In this document: piece by piece, positions 27,409 through 36,853 of the stretch
Layout of the letters: each line of letters opens with the position of its first letter
How positions within the stretch are numbered: position 1 is the stretch's first letter
Assembly: GCF_000803265.1 (NCBI RefSeq)
Contig: NW_014575399.1
Coordinates: 153,132 to 217,131, forward strand
Length of the DNA stretch: 64,000 bases
Source of the DNA: Ordospora colligata OC4
Taxonomy: Eukaryota; Microsporidia; Ordosporidae
Reading direction: 5' to 3'
Notes under the pieces: generated by a model
What the model was told of the DNA's origin: nothing
The model's input: only the letters and a program-made list of their open reading frames with translations
The model's database searches: none
Position numbers and translations under genes: made by a program

Positions 27409-28338
27409 TTAAGGCTTGCTTGTTTCTTTCTTGTATTTTGTATAAAGCTCATGAGACTCTTCAAAGTCCATGGGAATATATGTGTTTTTAAAGCTTGAGA
27501 TGATAGGAAATTCTCTGGCATTGATCACCGTTAGTCTTTCTCTGCTGGTGGGGCACAGGAATCCAGAAAGAACCTCAAGCTCTTCTTCGTTGAATAGATG
27601 TCCGTATTTCTGAGATATGATTTCCCTAGTGGGTTTTGGCTTTGAATAGCCTTCCACTTCAAACATGTCTGTCCATTTGTATTTGTCCTTTGGAATTCCT
27701 AGATCATCAAAAATCAATCTGATTTGAGACACTTCGTCACAACCTCGGTAAGGAGGCCTGCGTAGTCTCATTTCTAGCATTATGCAACCTATTGACCAGG
27801 CATCAACTTTGAATCCGTACGATGTCTCTCCAAGAAGAAGTTCTGGTGCTCTGTACCAAAGCGTGCAAACTCTGTTAGTCATCATTCCTGATACCTCTCT
27901 TGTCAATCCAAAGTCTGCAAGCTTTAGCACTCCAGACCGGTCTATAAGGATGTTACTCGGTTTTATATCTCTATGGACCAGTCGTAATGCATGCATTGCA
28001 CTCACTGCTTCTATAAGCTGGGCTAGAATCGACCTTGTATGATCAACACTCAGGTCTGCACCTGATGCAAGAAGCCCAGTCAAGTCATAAGGCATATACT
28101 CAAGCACAACAAAAACAAAGCCATCCTCAAAAATAATTTCGTTTAGCTTGACAATGTGTTTGTTACACATTGCTTTGCATAGCTTTATCTCACGGATGGC
28201 AGTGAATGGAAACCCAGTTTCTTTATCCACAGGCATCTTTTTAATCGCTACTATTTCCTCATCTGATATTCTTTTTGACTTGAATACTTGTCCAAATGCT
28301 CCTTCTCCCACTTGCTTGATGTTTTCATATTTTTCCAT
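27409..28338 (-). CDS. Transcription-type CDK (Ctk1/Bur1/Cdk9-like)
   Basis: 309 residues. Gly-loop GEGAFGQV, VAIKK, cyclin-binding helix PFTAIREIKL, EYMPYDLTGLL (family EYM.HDLTGLL, typical of Ctk1/Bur1/Cdk9/Cdk12), catalytic HRDIKPSN, DFGLT and CTLWYRAPELLLG. These kinases phosphorylate the RNA polymerase II C-terminal repeat or Spt5 in elongation; Spt4 (18191), the Spt5 partner, is also here. The DLTGLL motif separates it from the cell-cycle CDK1 at 47160. CCC (GGG 28341-28343) lies two bases before the ATG. Exact orthology (Ctk1 or Bur1) is open. Confidence 0.88.
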   Translation of the reverse strand: MEKYENIKQVGEGAFGQVFKSKRISDEEIVAIKKMPVDKETGFPFTAIREIKLCKAMCNKHIVKLNEIIFEDGFVFVVLEYMPYDLTGLLASGADLSVDHTRSILAQLIEAVSAMHALRLVHRDIKPSNILIDRSGVLKLADFGLTREVSGMMTNRVCTLWYRAPELLLGETSYGFKVDAWSIGCIMLEMRLRRPPYRGCDEVSQIRLIFDDLGIPKDKYKWTDMFEVEGYSKPKPTREIISQKYGHLFNEEELEVLSGFLCPTSRERLTVINAREFPIISSFKNTYIPMDFEESHELYTKYKKETSKP

Positions 28339-28707
28339 CAGGGTTACGATTCAACAGTGTTGCTTTCTCAAACAAATCTCACATGCACACAAAACATTTC
28401 ATCATTCAATATTTCAGCATATATAACCATACAACCATATAATATAAAATACTTAACCATATAGCATTTCATCATTCAACATATAGCATATAGCATAAAA
28501 TACTCAAAATACATAATACAATTCTCAAAACACAATATATAATTCATTTCCAGTGTTAACTAGCTTTATTTAACTAATAGCTTCAATTAATTCCTTTCCT
28601 TTCATTACTTTCCTCACTCATAAAATTACTCCAGACAACCTCCAGGTTATCTTTTGTTTACCATTCCATGAGCTCAGAACTTTCTTACCATTTCATTTGG
28701 TATTAGA
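28339..28707. other. Gene-free low-complexity stretch
   Basis: Around 370 bases rich in A and T, with repeated atatagcat / catttcatcattcaa / ccatataa pieces (28430-28500). No frame or RNA gene seen. Confidence 0.4.
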
Positions 28708-29028
28708 TTATCTAATCAGCTTAGACTTCTTAGCATTCTTACTGCTGCTACTTTTACTCTTACTGTTGCTACTTTTACTCTTACCGCTGCTACTCTTGCT
28801 GCTACTCTTTGACTTAGTTGCATTTGAATGTTTAATCAAGTGACCACTACTCTTTGATGAAGATTCGGACGACTTCAACCCACTATGTGCTCCTAAAATA
28901 AGACTACCGCTTAAATGGCTCTTCTTTAAACCACTAGAGCCTAATTGATTCAAAAGGCTGATTCCAGACTTCATACCAAACACCTTTGCAACAACCAAAA
29001 CAGTAGAAATAACTAAAAATCTCCTCAT
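28708..29028 (-). CDS. Small secreted Ser/Lys-rich protein
   Basis: 106 residues from the Met at 29028, chosen because it starts a clear signal peptide (RRFLVISTVLVVAKVFG); longer in-frame starts exist at 29076 and 29043. After cleavage the protein is almost only Ser, Lys, Gly and Asn, with repeats such as SSSKSSSGKSKSS and SKSKSSSSKNAK at the C-terminus. Highly basic, like the lysine-rich polar-tube or spore-wall proteins of microsporidia, but it has no diagnostic motif. Function unknown; extracellular location inferred. Confidence 0.6.
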   Translation of the reverse strand: MRRFLVISTVLVVAKVFGMKSGISLLNQLGSSGLKKSHLSGSLILGAHSGLKSSESSSKSSGHLIKHSNATKSKSSSKSSSGKSKSSNSKSKSSSSKNAKKSKLIR

Positions 29029-29212
29029 GTTTATTTCGTTCATTCTTTCATCATATTTATAAATTATCCAAAACATGTTTTATGATTCCTTTGTGGCTTT
29101 CATCTGTTTTACATTGCATCATTAATCTAAAACATCCGCACAAATAAAATTTCACCATTTCATCACATTTAAAACGCTGAATTCCAGCAATCTAAATAAT
29201 GGTATTCTGCAT

Positions 29213-29992
29213 TTATCTACAATCTTCATCTGCTTCTTTCTCCTTCATACTTGCTGATATCTTCAAATACTCTTCATAGGTCATTTCAATAACTAGATGA
29301 ATCATCTCATCTTGATCATTGCTTGATTCACAGGCAAGTAGTTTGTTATCCTGACTTTTCAAACACACTCTTCCAGATCTCATTGCAAGTGAAAAATATA
29401 GTATATTCTCCACTGTTTTTGAAAAAGACTCAGGATCTACAACAAGCTCAAAATAGTCAATTTTCCTTTTATCTGCAATCATTCTACTGATCTTACACAG
29501 CATTTCAGGTTCTTCTTCGCTTTGAACATCTTTCTCAATCGGCCTCATCGCATCTCTATCCACATTCAAGTCTCGTCTTCTTGATTGCTGTATTCTACTT
29601 CGTTCCTTCACTACCCCACTTCTGCTAAGTACAAGGTTATCTGCAAAACTCATTCCAACATAGCATCCCACTGCTGCTTCACACATTCTATCTACCAGGT
29701 TGCTGCACATCACTTCAACAAGCATTTTTGAACTTATTTCTTCAGGCTCCATCTTCTTCTCTATTCCTTTGCATGTTAATCCAATTGACATAGCAGTTAT
29801 CTTTGCATCCAGTTTAAGCTCTGAACATGTTTTTATCCTTTTAAACAACACATTCGATCTACTTACTACATTCTCCAATCTTACATCGTCATCAACAGCG
29901 CCTTCTCTTAGCTCATGAAGCTCCTCTATCAAGCAGATATATTTCTTCTGAACATCGTCGCTGCTTTCCTTTTGCTGCTTGTCATCTTGCAT
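29213..29992 (-). CDS. NSE4: Smc5/6 complex kleisin Nse4
   Basis: 259 residues from the first ATG (the frame opens at a GTG further upstream). Nse4 is the kleisin that bridges the Smc5 and Smc6 heads in DNA repair. The C-terminal domain is diagnostic: KIDYFELVVDPESFSKTVEN then ILYFSLAMRSGRVCLK (family YFELV.NP.SF..TVENIF..SFL.RDG). The N-terminal half is helical and less conserved. 48 bp separate it from the TBCC gene, same strand. Confidence 0.85.
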   Translation of the reverse strand: MQDDKQQKESSDDVQKKYICLIEELHELREGAVDDDVRLENVVSRSNVLFKRIKTCSELKLDAKITAMSIGLTCKGIEKKMEPEEISSKMLVEVMCSNLVDRMCEAAVGCYVGMSFADNLVLSRSGVVKERSRIQQSRRRDLNVDRDAMRPIEKDVQSEEEPEMLCKISRMIADKRKIDYFELVVDPESFSKTVENILYFSLAMRSGRVCLKSQDNKLLACESSNDQDEMIHLVIEMTYEEYLKISASMKEKEADEDCR

Positions 29993-30040
29993 TAAACAGA
30001 TGGCCTGCACATCATATCATTTTCTCATCATATAAAATAT

Positions 30041-30628
30041 TTATACAATCCTATAGCTTCCTCCTCCAAATGGATTTGAAAAATCATAGACACATGCAAA
30101 TTTGTTGCATTCAGAATTGCCATATCCACAAATAACAATGCTTTTGCATCCGTGAAGATACACGCCAGTTTGAGTATGAACCACAAGTTCCACGTTTTCA
30201 CAGTTATTCAGTCTTATCTGCTGCGCACTGCATGAAATCTTACTGTTCTTCACATCCATAAGTAGTACAGAGGTTTCACTACAGAAATGATTAAAAACAC
30301 ATTCACTGCATTTCTCAATCAAAACTTCACAGCAATCATTAATACCAACATTCTCTCCATGTAAATTCTTAATGCACTTCTTTTTCTCAGAATCTGCTAT
30401 CTGATTTTCTTGCCTTGTTAATAAAAACGGCTTAACCATTTGTATTTCTGTAGATTCCAAAGGTGCATGACAGTTGTACATACTCTTCAGCCTTTGTATT
30501 TTATCAATCAATGCACGTCTGCCATACAATGATGGCTCCAGCTTAATGCTATCTTCTATGCTTAGAATGGCTTTTCTAGCCCATTCCAAATCTCCTTCCC
30601 TGATTCTTTTGACTATTTCACTTTCCAT
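30041..30628 (-). CDS. Tubulin-binding cofactor C-like protein
   Basis: 195 residues. The C-terminal half shows a TBCC beta-helix: repeated hydrophobic/Cys rungs such as LIEKCSECVFNHFC, SCSAQQIRLNNCENVELVVH and VYLHGCKSIVICGYGN. The QQIR piece keeps the glutamine-rich turn with an Arg that acts as GTPase-activating finger in cofactor C. It would stimulate GTP hydrolysis on beta-tubulin during alpha/beta dimer folding, or on a related GTPase (RP2-type). The helical N-terminal spectrin-like part is short. CCC (GGG 30631-30633) lies two bases before the ATG. Confidence 0.75.
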   Translation of the reverse strand: MESEIVKRIREGDLEWARKAILSIEDSIKLEPSLYGRRALIDKIQRLKSMYNCHAPLESTEIQMVKPFLLTRQENQIADSEKKKCIKNLHGENVGINDCCEVLIEKCSECVFNHFCSETSVLLMDVKNSKISCSAQQIRLNNCENVELVVHTQTGVYLHGCKSIVICGYGNSECNKFACVYDFSNPFGGGSYRIV

Positions 30629-30670
30629 TAGGGATGATGATGAATATTCACTTAATCATATGCCAGATTT

Positions 30671-30890
30671 ATCATTCAGCTTAATATATAGGCCTGTTGT
30701 TCAGTTTAAACCTATTTGGTACACCAATTTATTGTTCAACTTATAGTTGTTTAACTTTATGCTTAAATGTATCGATCTATTGTTCAAATTATAGCTACTC
30801 ACCTTCATGTTTAATACAACAATTATTGTTCAACTCACACCTATTTATCACATCTACTTGCTGTTCAACTCATACCTATTTATCTTCATG
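30671..30890 (-). repeat. Degenerate repeats spanning DPH6 3' end
   Basis: About five to six imperfect copies of a unit near 30-48 nt (core, minus strand: aataggtatgagttgaaca) run from 30671 to 30890. The copy at 30861-30890 encodes the last residues of DPH6 (MKINRYELNS); the others lie downstream in non-coding sequence. Confidence 0.55.
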
Positions 30891-31594
30891 TAGAACACAC
30901 ATCCATTCCTTCCCACTTCATCAGGATGCTCACACACCTCATAATCATGTATTAATATTCGCTTAATGAACATCGGGCAGTCTAAAACCACACTTTCATA
31001 CTCTCCTCCTTCTCCACAATAATTTGTTTCTGTAATGTGCAACTCATCACTCATGCATTCAAGTATTTGTTTCAAATTCATGCCTACACAATGCTTTCCA
31101 AGCGATGATGATGCAACCTTAACTATCCTTGCTTCAATACCTTCTTCAATCATGCGTTCAAGCAATACTTTTTGGTCCATCTGCCAAAGCGGTGATAAAC
31201 TACAAAGAGATAGGCGCTTGCACACACTTTCAATCCTATTCTTCTGATATTGTGAGAGAATAGCACCTGATGACACAGCTTCAAAGCTAATTCGCTCAAG
31301 TGCATTTGAAACAGCGAGGTACAAATCCTCAACTTCATCACCTTCAGATCTTACATACTCAAGCTGCTGATTAATGCTTCTGCATTCTGTTTCATGCACA
31401 AAAATAGGCACTCCCATGCACTCACCAAACATTTCAGCAACTTCAGAGCCTACTGTCTGATACATATATGAATCACTATACTCTTGAGAACTCTTCATAT
31501 ACAGTAAGCACACAACACGATGTCCCTCTTGCTCAAGGCACTTGATAGAATATATACTGTCCTTTCCACCACTCACAAGTGCAAGATACCTCAT
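30854..31594 (-). CDS. DPH6: Diphthine-ammonia ligase DPH6
   Basis: 246 residues. Dph6 does the last step of diphthamide synthesis on elongation factor 2, adding ammonia using ATP. The N-terminal PP-loop is LVSGGKDS, with SIKCLEQEGHRV following. Other family blocks: GAILSQYQKNRIESVCKRL (family GDI.S.YQR.RVE.VC.RL) and the C-terminal NYCGEGGEYESVVLDCPMF (family GEGGEYET.V.DCP.F). Only the core ligase domain is present; yeast Dph6 has extra C-terminal regions. The C-terminal ten or so residues are coded by the last unit of a downstream repeat. Confidence 0.92.
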   Translation of the reverse strand: MRYLALVSGGKDSIYSIKCLEQEGHRVVCLLYMKSSQEYSDSYMYQTVGSEVAEMFGECMGVPIFVHETECRSINQQLEYVRSEGDEVEDLYLAVSNALERISFEAVSSGAILSQYQKNRIESVCKRLSLCSLSPLWQMDQKVLLERMIEEGIEARIVKVASSSLGKHCVGMNLKQILECMSDELHITETNYCGEGGEYESVVLDCPMFIKRILIHDYEVCEHPDEVGRNGCVFYMKINRYELNSK

Positions 31595-31665
31595 TCAACG
31601 GATAGTTTTTTTATAAAACTTAAAATAGAATCAACAAGTGCATTCTTTAAAACATTTATACTTCA

Positions 31666-32997
31666 TTACTCCTTTTTAATCTTCTTAATCATCTCTTCAG
31701 CTTCTATAGGAATGTCAATTCCCTTCGAGTAGTAAAACAACATTGGCCCTTTGGATATCGAAAGCACAGGATCAAACAGTTTCCACAGAAGATCTGCTTC
31801 ATTCGAACTGACGTTACTGAACTCCTTGTTTCTTACAAGACAGTCAAAAACTATTTCATGATCATTATATGCACCATAGTTCTGCTGCATAATCTCTTCA
31901 ACAGACTTTTTGTTGCAAATAACATACTCAAACACATGTTCTCCAACATCAACCTTCAGGAACACTTCGCATCTAGGATAAACATTAAAAATCAGCTTGA
32001 TCTGTGAGATTTGATTAACATGAATTGTTTTGTATGTAGATTGATCCTGTAACGAAATAAGACTCATACACTTTTGATACGCATCTTTCTTGAACTCAAA
32101 GGATATTTCTGTTCGTTTCTCATTCATTCCCTTTCCTGCAATCATGATGAACGGAATGCCAGACCATCTTGGCTTGTTGATGTATACAGGTAGCATGCAG
32201 AATGTCTCAGTTGTTGATTCATTGTGGAGTTCTTTATTGTAGTCCTCATACTGTCCATACACACACTTTTCGGTATTGATTGTGCATGCAGCGAATACAT
32301 CCATCCTTGCACATATTTCTGCTGCTCTAGATGCTCCAGCATGCGTGCACTCATTGTCTGAAGCAACTATTGCAAGAAGCTCTGCCATGTGGTTTTGCAT
32401 TATATCCTTTATGATTCCATTCTTATCAAAATAGTGTCTTCCTTCTCCTCCAATTGCTTCCTTCGATACTATCTCCACACTTTTCACATGTTTGTTGTCC
32501 AGGACCTTTCGAATCCCATATTCGCAAATGATCCTTGGAGCAGACACTACCATCGGCTTAAGCAGATAGTGATCTATAAACACAGTTCTGCTAAGATCAA
32601 ACTCCTCCATCATCTGAAAGCACCGGATGTCCTCTCCATATGGTTTTTCTACAGCAGCCATCTTGTACTCTAGCTTTGATATCTCTGCAAGAAGAACTGT
32701 ATACACAGAGGGAGGCACAGAAAAATACACGATTGTCTCTGAGTCCACAACATCCTTGAGCTTTGAAAGGTTGCTATATGCACCCCGGATGTATGTGACT
32801 TTGGAAATGAACTCTGGAGTGTAGTTTCCAACCTCTTGTAAAACATCGGAAAACTCTGTGTCATACTTTGTCCTTGCGTATCCTATGATCTCTACGCCAT
32901 CCAAATCTATCTTTGAAAGTGCAGGGAAAAGCTTTCTCATAGCCAGGTCTCCACTAGATCCAAAAATCAGGATTTTCATTTGTATGGACATGGCCAT
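31666..32997 (-). CDS. ZWF1: Glucose-6-phosphate 1-dehydrogenase
   Basis: 443 residues, a little shorter than the usual 490-510. It oxidises glucose 6-phosphate with NADP+ in the pentose phosphate pathway. The NADP-binding turn is GSSGDLAMRKLFPAL (about residues 13-27); VEKPYGEDI then FIDHYLLKPMV (about 139-150) is the active-site block with His and Lys (family EKPFG.D, RIDHYLGK). The substrate side has INKPRWSGIPF. Most microsporidia keep only parts of central metabolism, and this enzyme gives them NADPH. The ATG at 32997 is first; two more in-frame ATGs follow. Confidence 0.95.
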   Translation of the reverse strand: MAMSIQMKILIFGSSGDLAMRKLFPALSKIDLDGVEIIGYARTKYDTEFSDVLQEVGNYTPEFISKVTYIRGAYSNLSKLKDVVDSETIVYFSVPPSVYTVLLAEISKLEYKMAAVEKPYGEDIRCFQMMEEFDLSRTVFIDHYLLKPMVVSAPRIICEYGIRKVLDNKHVKSVEIVSKEAIGGEGRHYFDKNGIIKDIMQNHMAELLAIVASDNECTHAGASRAAEICARMDVFAACTINTEKCVYGQYEDYNKELHNESTTETFCMLPVYINKPRWSGIPFIMIAGKGMNEKRTEISFEFKKDAYQKCMSLISLQDQSTYKTIHVNQISQIKLIFNVYPRCEVFLKVDVGEHVFEYVICNKKSVEEIMQQNYGAYNDHEIVFDCLVRNKEFSNVSSNEADLLWKLFDPVLSISKGPMLFYYSKGIDIPIEAEEMIKKIKKE

Positions 32998-33162
32998 GGA
33001 TTGTTAAATAATATTTTGAACAATGAGAAACAAATATCCATGTATAAGGATTGCACAGTAATGATGCCACTTAACAGTATATATAAATACAAAAACACAT
33101 GATACGCAAATTAGATTAATTCAGGTGCAGTTCGCATGATCATGTTAACATCAAAAGACAAA

Positions 33163-33234
33163 GCCACCACTGGGAATCGAACCCAGGGCCTTTAGCTTAC
33201 AAGGCTAATGCTCTACCAGCTGAGCTATAGTGGC
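33163..33234 (-). tRNA. tRNA-Thr (anticodon TGT)
   Basis: 72 bases on the minus strand fold as a cloverleaf: acceptor GCCACTA/TGGTGGC, D-arm GCTC/GAGC, anticodon stem TTAGC/GCTAA around loop CTTGTAA (anticodon TGT), variable AGGCC, T-stem CTGGG/CCCAG with loop TTCGATT. No intron. It reads ACA and related Thr codons. Confidence 0.95.
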
Positions 33235-33536
33235 TCAGAATGATTTTTAAAGCAAAATACACAACATTATGGTACTACAAATCACATAAGATACATATTT
33301 CATGATATGATCGATATCACATTATGCAACATTATCATTATACAGCATTAAACTAAATATCTTAGCATACAACATTATGTAACATCATCTACTACATCAT
33401 AACATTCTATTATACAATATCATTCACTACATTCCATCACATCAATAAACTACTCTACACTACTCCACGCCGTATAACATAACATCAAATCATATTACAC
33501 CACTACATTTCATTACACTCTATTCATCAAAACTCT
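33235..33536. other. Low-complexity stretch between tRNA-Thr and beta5
   Basis: About 300 bases made largely of acattat, atcatta and catcac-type pieces with no frame or RNA gene I can see. Confidence 0.4.
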
Positions 33537-34244
33537 TTATTCCTTGTTCAGCCTGTCAACATCATACGCTCCAACATGCACCCAGCCTTCTTCATTCATA
33601 TAATACAAATTCACAGTCCCTCCTGAAAAGCTGTCTCGATGTGCCGCATGGAATATTGCGTCTCTTCCAAGAGCCAATGCTTCTTCTTTGCTCATGTCAA
33701 ACCTGTACGCCATTGAAAGAATACCATGCGCAATCGTAGATCCGCTTCCTACAGAAAATAAATTCCCACTCACCCTTGTTCCATCATTGTCAACATAGTA
33801 TATACTCGGTCCATCATTATTGTATCCACATATCATTGTTCCCATCGATAGCCCACGTCCTTTGTATTTGTAAACACAGTTGCTCAGGTACATACTTGCT
33901 GCAGAGGCTGTTATCTTGCGCCCATTCGTTAGCTCATATTCCTTTGCATACAGACCCATCAATGTTTCCCAGAAATAACAATCTGCTGCTCCTCCAGCCA
34001 TCGTTCCAAGCAGATTCCTGTTTACCTTGATTACCTTATCCACTGTCTGTGAAGCTATGTATGGACCAGAGGTCGCCCTTGAGTCAACTGCTATCACCAT
34101 ACCCTCCTTGAAAACAAATGCTAAGGTTGTTGTTCCATAGTATGGCTTTACCAACGCACCAACATGTGCCTGGTCTGCAAACCTTGACTCGATCTTTCTG
34201 ATGTCCCTGATCAATGTTTCATCCATCCTCAATGTTTCTTTCAT
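33537..34244 (-). CDS. PRE2: 20S proteasome subunit beta5 (catalytic)
   Basis: 235 residues. It is the chymotrypsin-like beta subunit. The catalytic Thr starts the mature protein at GTTTLAFVF (residue about 38) after a short propeptide. GAALVKPYYGTTTLAF-like context, AVDSRATSGPYIASQ, then LGTMAGGAADCYFWE and FSVGSGSTIAHGI are the beta5 blocks. Conserved Lys and Asp of the active site lie in the same run. CCC lies right upstream of the ATG at 34244. The start is 68 bp from the chosen start of the divergent TFC3 gene. Confidence 0.95.
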   Translation of the reverse strand: MKETLRMDETLIRDIRKIESRFADQAHVGALVKPYYGTTTLAFVFKEGMVIAVDSRATSGPYIASQTVDKVIKVNRNLLGTMAGGAADCYFWETLMGLYAKEYELTNGRKITASAASMYLSNCVYKYKGRGLSMGTMICGYNNDGPSIYYVDNDGTRVSGNLFSVGSGSTIAHGILSMAYRFDMSKEEALALGRDAIFHAAHRDSFSGGTVNLYYMNEEGWVHVGAYDVDRLNKE

Positions 34245-34301
34245 GGGCTGGGAGATTTAGAAATACAAGAGCCTGGATAACAACTGCAGCGATTGCTGAA
34301 T

Positions 34302-34304
34302 CCC
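34302..34304 (+). promoter_or_regulatory. CCC start-proximal motif supporting TFC3 start
   Basis: CCC eight bases before the ATG at 34313. It favours this start over ATGs at 34214 and 34232, which lie inside the beta5 5' coding end. Confidence 0.45.
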
Positions 34305-34312
34305 TACGATAC

Positions 34313-36625
34313 ATGGATGCCCTAAAAGAAAAAGTCTTTCAGTTTGGAATATATGGGTGTGCACTTGCACTCATGGGCAATAATGAGTTAGAACGCATAG
34401 TTGATGAGTCTTGGGTTGAGATTGTAGACAAAGACTGCATAGAAAGACTGAAGAAGGAGTTTACAACAGAATGCTTGAGGAATACATCAAACAGAGCAAT
34501 GATGATAGAACACAAACATGAAGATTTAGTTGTAAGAATGGGTACTCTGGCTTGGAAGGATTACCTTACATCTGGGACATTCAACTTCACTTCGAAGGAA
34601 TACTTCTTGATAATGGATCTTCTCATAACCTTGAAGGAATATGTTGATAATGTTGGAATGAGGAAGCTAGAGCTTGATCCAAAGAAAAGCCATTATTGCA
34701 TTAACAGGCTTGCATCAAAAGGATTTATTGAATACAAGCTTGCAGAAGGAGAGGAAAAGAAAAACTTCATATACAAGGTTCGTGTGGTTATTGATGAAAA
34801 TGGGGCTGTTACTCGCTGTACATCAAAAAATAAGAAAGATGCATGCATACCTGACAGTGATGGAAAAAAACATATGTTTGAATACAGAATGGAGCTTGGG
34901 CTGTATGACAATATTCGAGAAATGATAGTCAGGAAGCGAGGTGGGATAATCACCGAGGATTTGAAAGAGAGACTTGGAATTAGCTCAAAGATTGGATACA
35001 AACTTCTGAACAAGATATTCAATAAAGAAAAGGACATGATACGGAGTAGAGAGTTTGAAGGTAGAGTTAGGCGATACAGGTACTGCTTAACAGATTCAGA
35101 AGAATACATTAAACAACAAGAGGAGGAGAGTTCAGCAGTACACATGACATCTGAGAGGAGGATTGATGCAATAAAGAAGCTGATGGCATTGAGTCCGATT
35201 CTGCAATTGGATAGACAAACGTATGAAAAGCTACAGGAAATGACGGGATGGAAGTATGAGTTTGATAGACGAACGATAATCAGAGCGGCTATTCTTGCAG
35301 GGTTTAAGATATACAAAAAGAAAGGAAAAGATAGTAAATGCAGTAGATATGTGATTGCAAGGAACGAATGTATTGAGTCAGAGATACGAGTACAGGATGC
35401 CTTAGATACAGGCAACGAAGAGAGTATGACTGAATTCCAAAGAAGAGTTTACAACATCTTTGTGAACTCACCTAAGTTTGTGGAGATGGACAATGGATAT
35501 GTTGCAGTAAAGAGCGAGAGATTGAGAATGATCCATGAGTTTTTATTAAACCAAATGATATTGAATGGAGATGAACAGCTAGTATTTGGATGGGATGTTA
35601 TAAAGCAAATGAAAGTAAGTCTGTTGTTATCTGTAATTCCATTTAATCGAATTGGATTAAGAGAATCTCTTTGCAATGTGCTTATAAGTGAGAGAAGCAA
35701 AACAGATGTAAATGTGATTGATAAGGAAGTAGTTAATGGGTTACTTGAAAAGACAAGTGTTGGTGAAATAATGGAGATGAAGCATTCGCTAGGTATTAAG
35801 AAGTTAGTCAGACTGAAAACAGGAGTAGGTAATTTTGTATCGTTGCTAAAGAACTTGAAGGAGTGTGGAATGATTGATGCAGAGATATCATGTGAAGGCA
35901 TTGTGATTCGAAGATTTAGAAGTTGCATTGAAGTAGATACAATAGGAACCGATATAAAAAAGCAGAGAGGATGTACTCGGCATGTTTGCTTTGAAAAAAG
36001 GAGGATTTTTTTTGAGAAGATGTGTTTGGTTGATGAAGGAATGTTTTATGATGAGGCTTATAAGTATATCTACAGTATGTTTAATGGTGAAGAGCTTGAT
36101 GCAATGATAGACAAGCTGAAGGTATTTAAGAGCGATGAGTCTGACGATGGAAAACAAAGCTCGTTTGAAAGGCTTTACATGGGATTCAAGAAGAACATTA
36201 TTGAGAGTGGATGGCTAGGGACGATTGATTTCAGCATAAACTCTGTTTCTGAGGTCAAGAAGGTTCTGAAAGCGCTTTCCAGAGACAAAATAATAGCAAA
36301 TTACAAGAGTGTGAGAAGAACAGAATTTGTAACACCACATGAAAGCTTTGCAAGAGCGATGACGAAAAGACACGATGTTTTCCGATTTAAGGGATATCAC
36401 GAGCACAAGGGAATAGGATACTTCTCACACTACTTTGACCTGGTGTATTATACACTGGCGACTTCTGGATCGCTTGAGATTGGCGAGCTGCTTTCCCGAG
36501 TGAAGTTTCTGGCAACCTTTGAGATCGAGTTGTTTCTGTGTGAATACAGAAGTGTTTTTAAGACGAATGTGCTGAATGGAGCAAGGATAGTCTCGTTAGG
36601 AATATTCATGGATCCGTTTGAATGA
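34313..36625 (+). CDS. TFIIIC B-block-binding subunit (Tfc3/tau138-like)
   Basis: 770 residues from the ATG at 34313; in-frame ATGs at 34214 and 34232 would overlap the beta5 coding start on the other strand. Tau138 recognises the B-box of tRNA genes. Winged-helix-like segments repeat: DALKEKVFQFGIYGCALALM at the very start, and the B-block piece FTSKEYFLIMDLLITLKEYV then VGMRKLELDPKKSHYCINRL (residues about 105-160). Several further winged-helix candidates follow (about 240-330 and 355-400). The rest is diverged. The subunit is much smaller than yeast Tfc3 (1160 residues). With Tfc1 (25593) this gives two TFIIIC subunits in one window. Confidence 0.65.
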   Translation: MDALKEKVFQFGIYGCALALMGNNELERIVDESWVEIVDKDCIERLKKEFTTECLRNTSNRAMMIEHKHEDLVVRMGTLAWKDYLTSGTFNFTSKEYFLIMDLLITLKEYVDNVGMRKLELDPKKSHYCINRLASKGFIEYKLAEGEEKKNFIYKVRVVIDENGAVTRCTSKNKKDACIPDSDGKKHMFEYRMELGLYDNIREMIVRKRGGIITEDLKERLGISSKIGYKLLNKIFNKEKDMIRSREFEGRVRRYRYCLTDSEEYIKQQEEESSAVHMTSERRIDAIKKLMALSPILQLDRQTYEKLQEMTGWKYEFDRRTIIRAAILAGFKIYKKKGKDSKCSRYVIARNECIESEIRVQDALDTGNEESMTEFQRRVYNIFVNSPKFVEMDNGYVAVKSERLRMIHEFLLNQMILNGDEQLVFGWDVIKQMKVSLLLSVIPFNRIGLRESLCNVLISERSKTDVNVIDKEVVNGLLEKTSVGEIMEMKHSLGIKKLVRLKTGVGNFVSLLKNLKECGMIDAEISCEGIVIRRFRSCIEVDTIGTDIKKQRGCTRHVCFEKRRIFFEKMCLVDEGMFYDEAYKYIYSMFNGEELDAMIDKLKVFKSDESDDGKQSSFERLYMGFKKNIIESGWLGTIDFSINSVSEVKKVLKALSRDKIIANYKSVRRTEFVTPHESFARAMTKRHDVFRFKGYHEHKGIGYFSHYFDLVYYTLATSGSLEIGELLSRVKFLATFEIELFLCEYRSVFKTNVLNGARIVSLGIFMDPFE

Positions 36626-36853
36626 TATGATTGGACCATCTACTCATATTGAAAGATAGAAGATGTATTTATTTGGTAGAATAAACGAATGTAGAAATAA
36701 TTGAATTTGAATCTCGGTTTTATTTATGAGTTCAATCAGGTTTTATCCAGTGAGCATACCGATTGCTTATTGATTTTACTTTAGATATTCCAAGATTGTT
36801 GGAAACATCAGCAGTATTTAATATGTAACTTAATTGATGCTCTTTGAATCATC

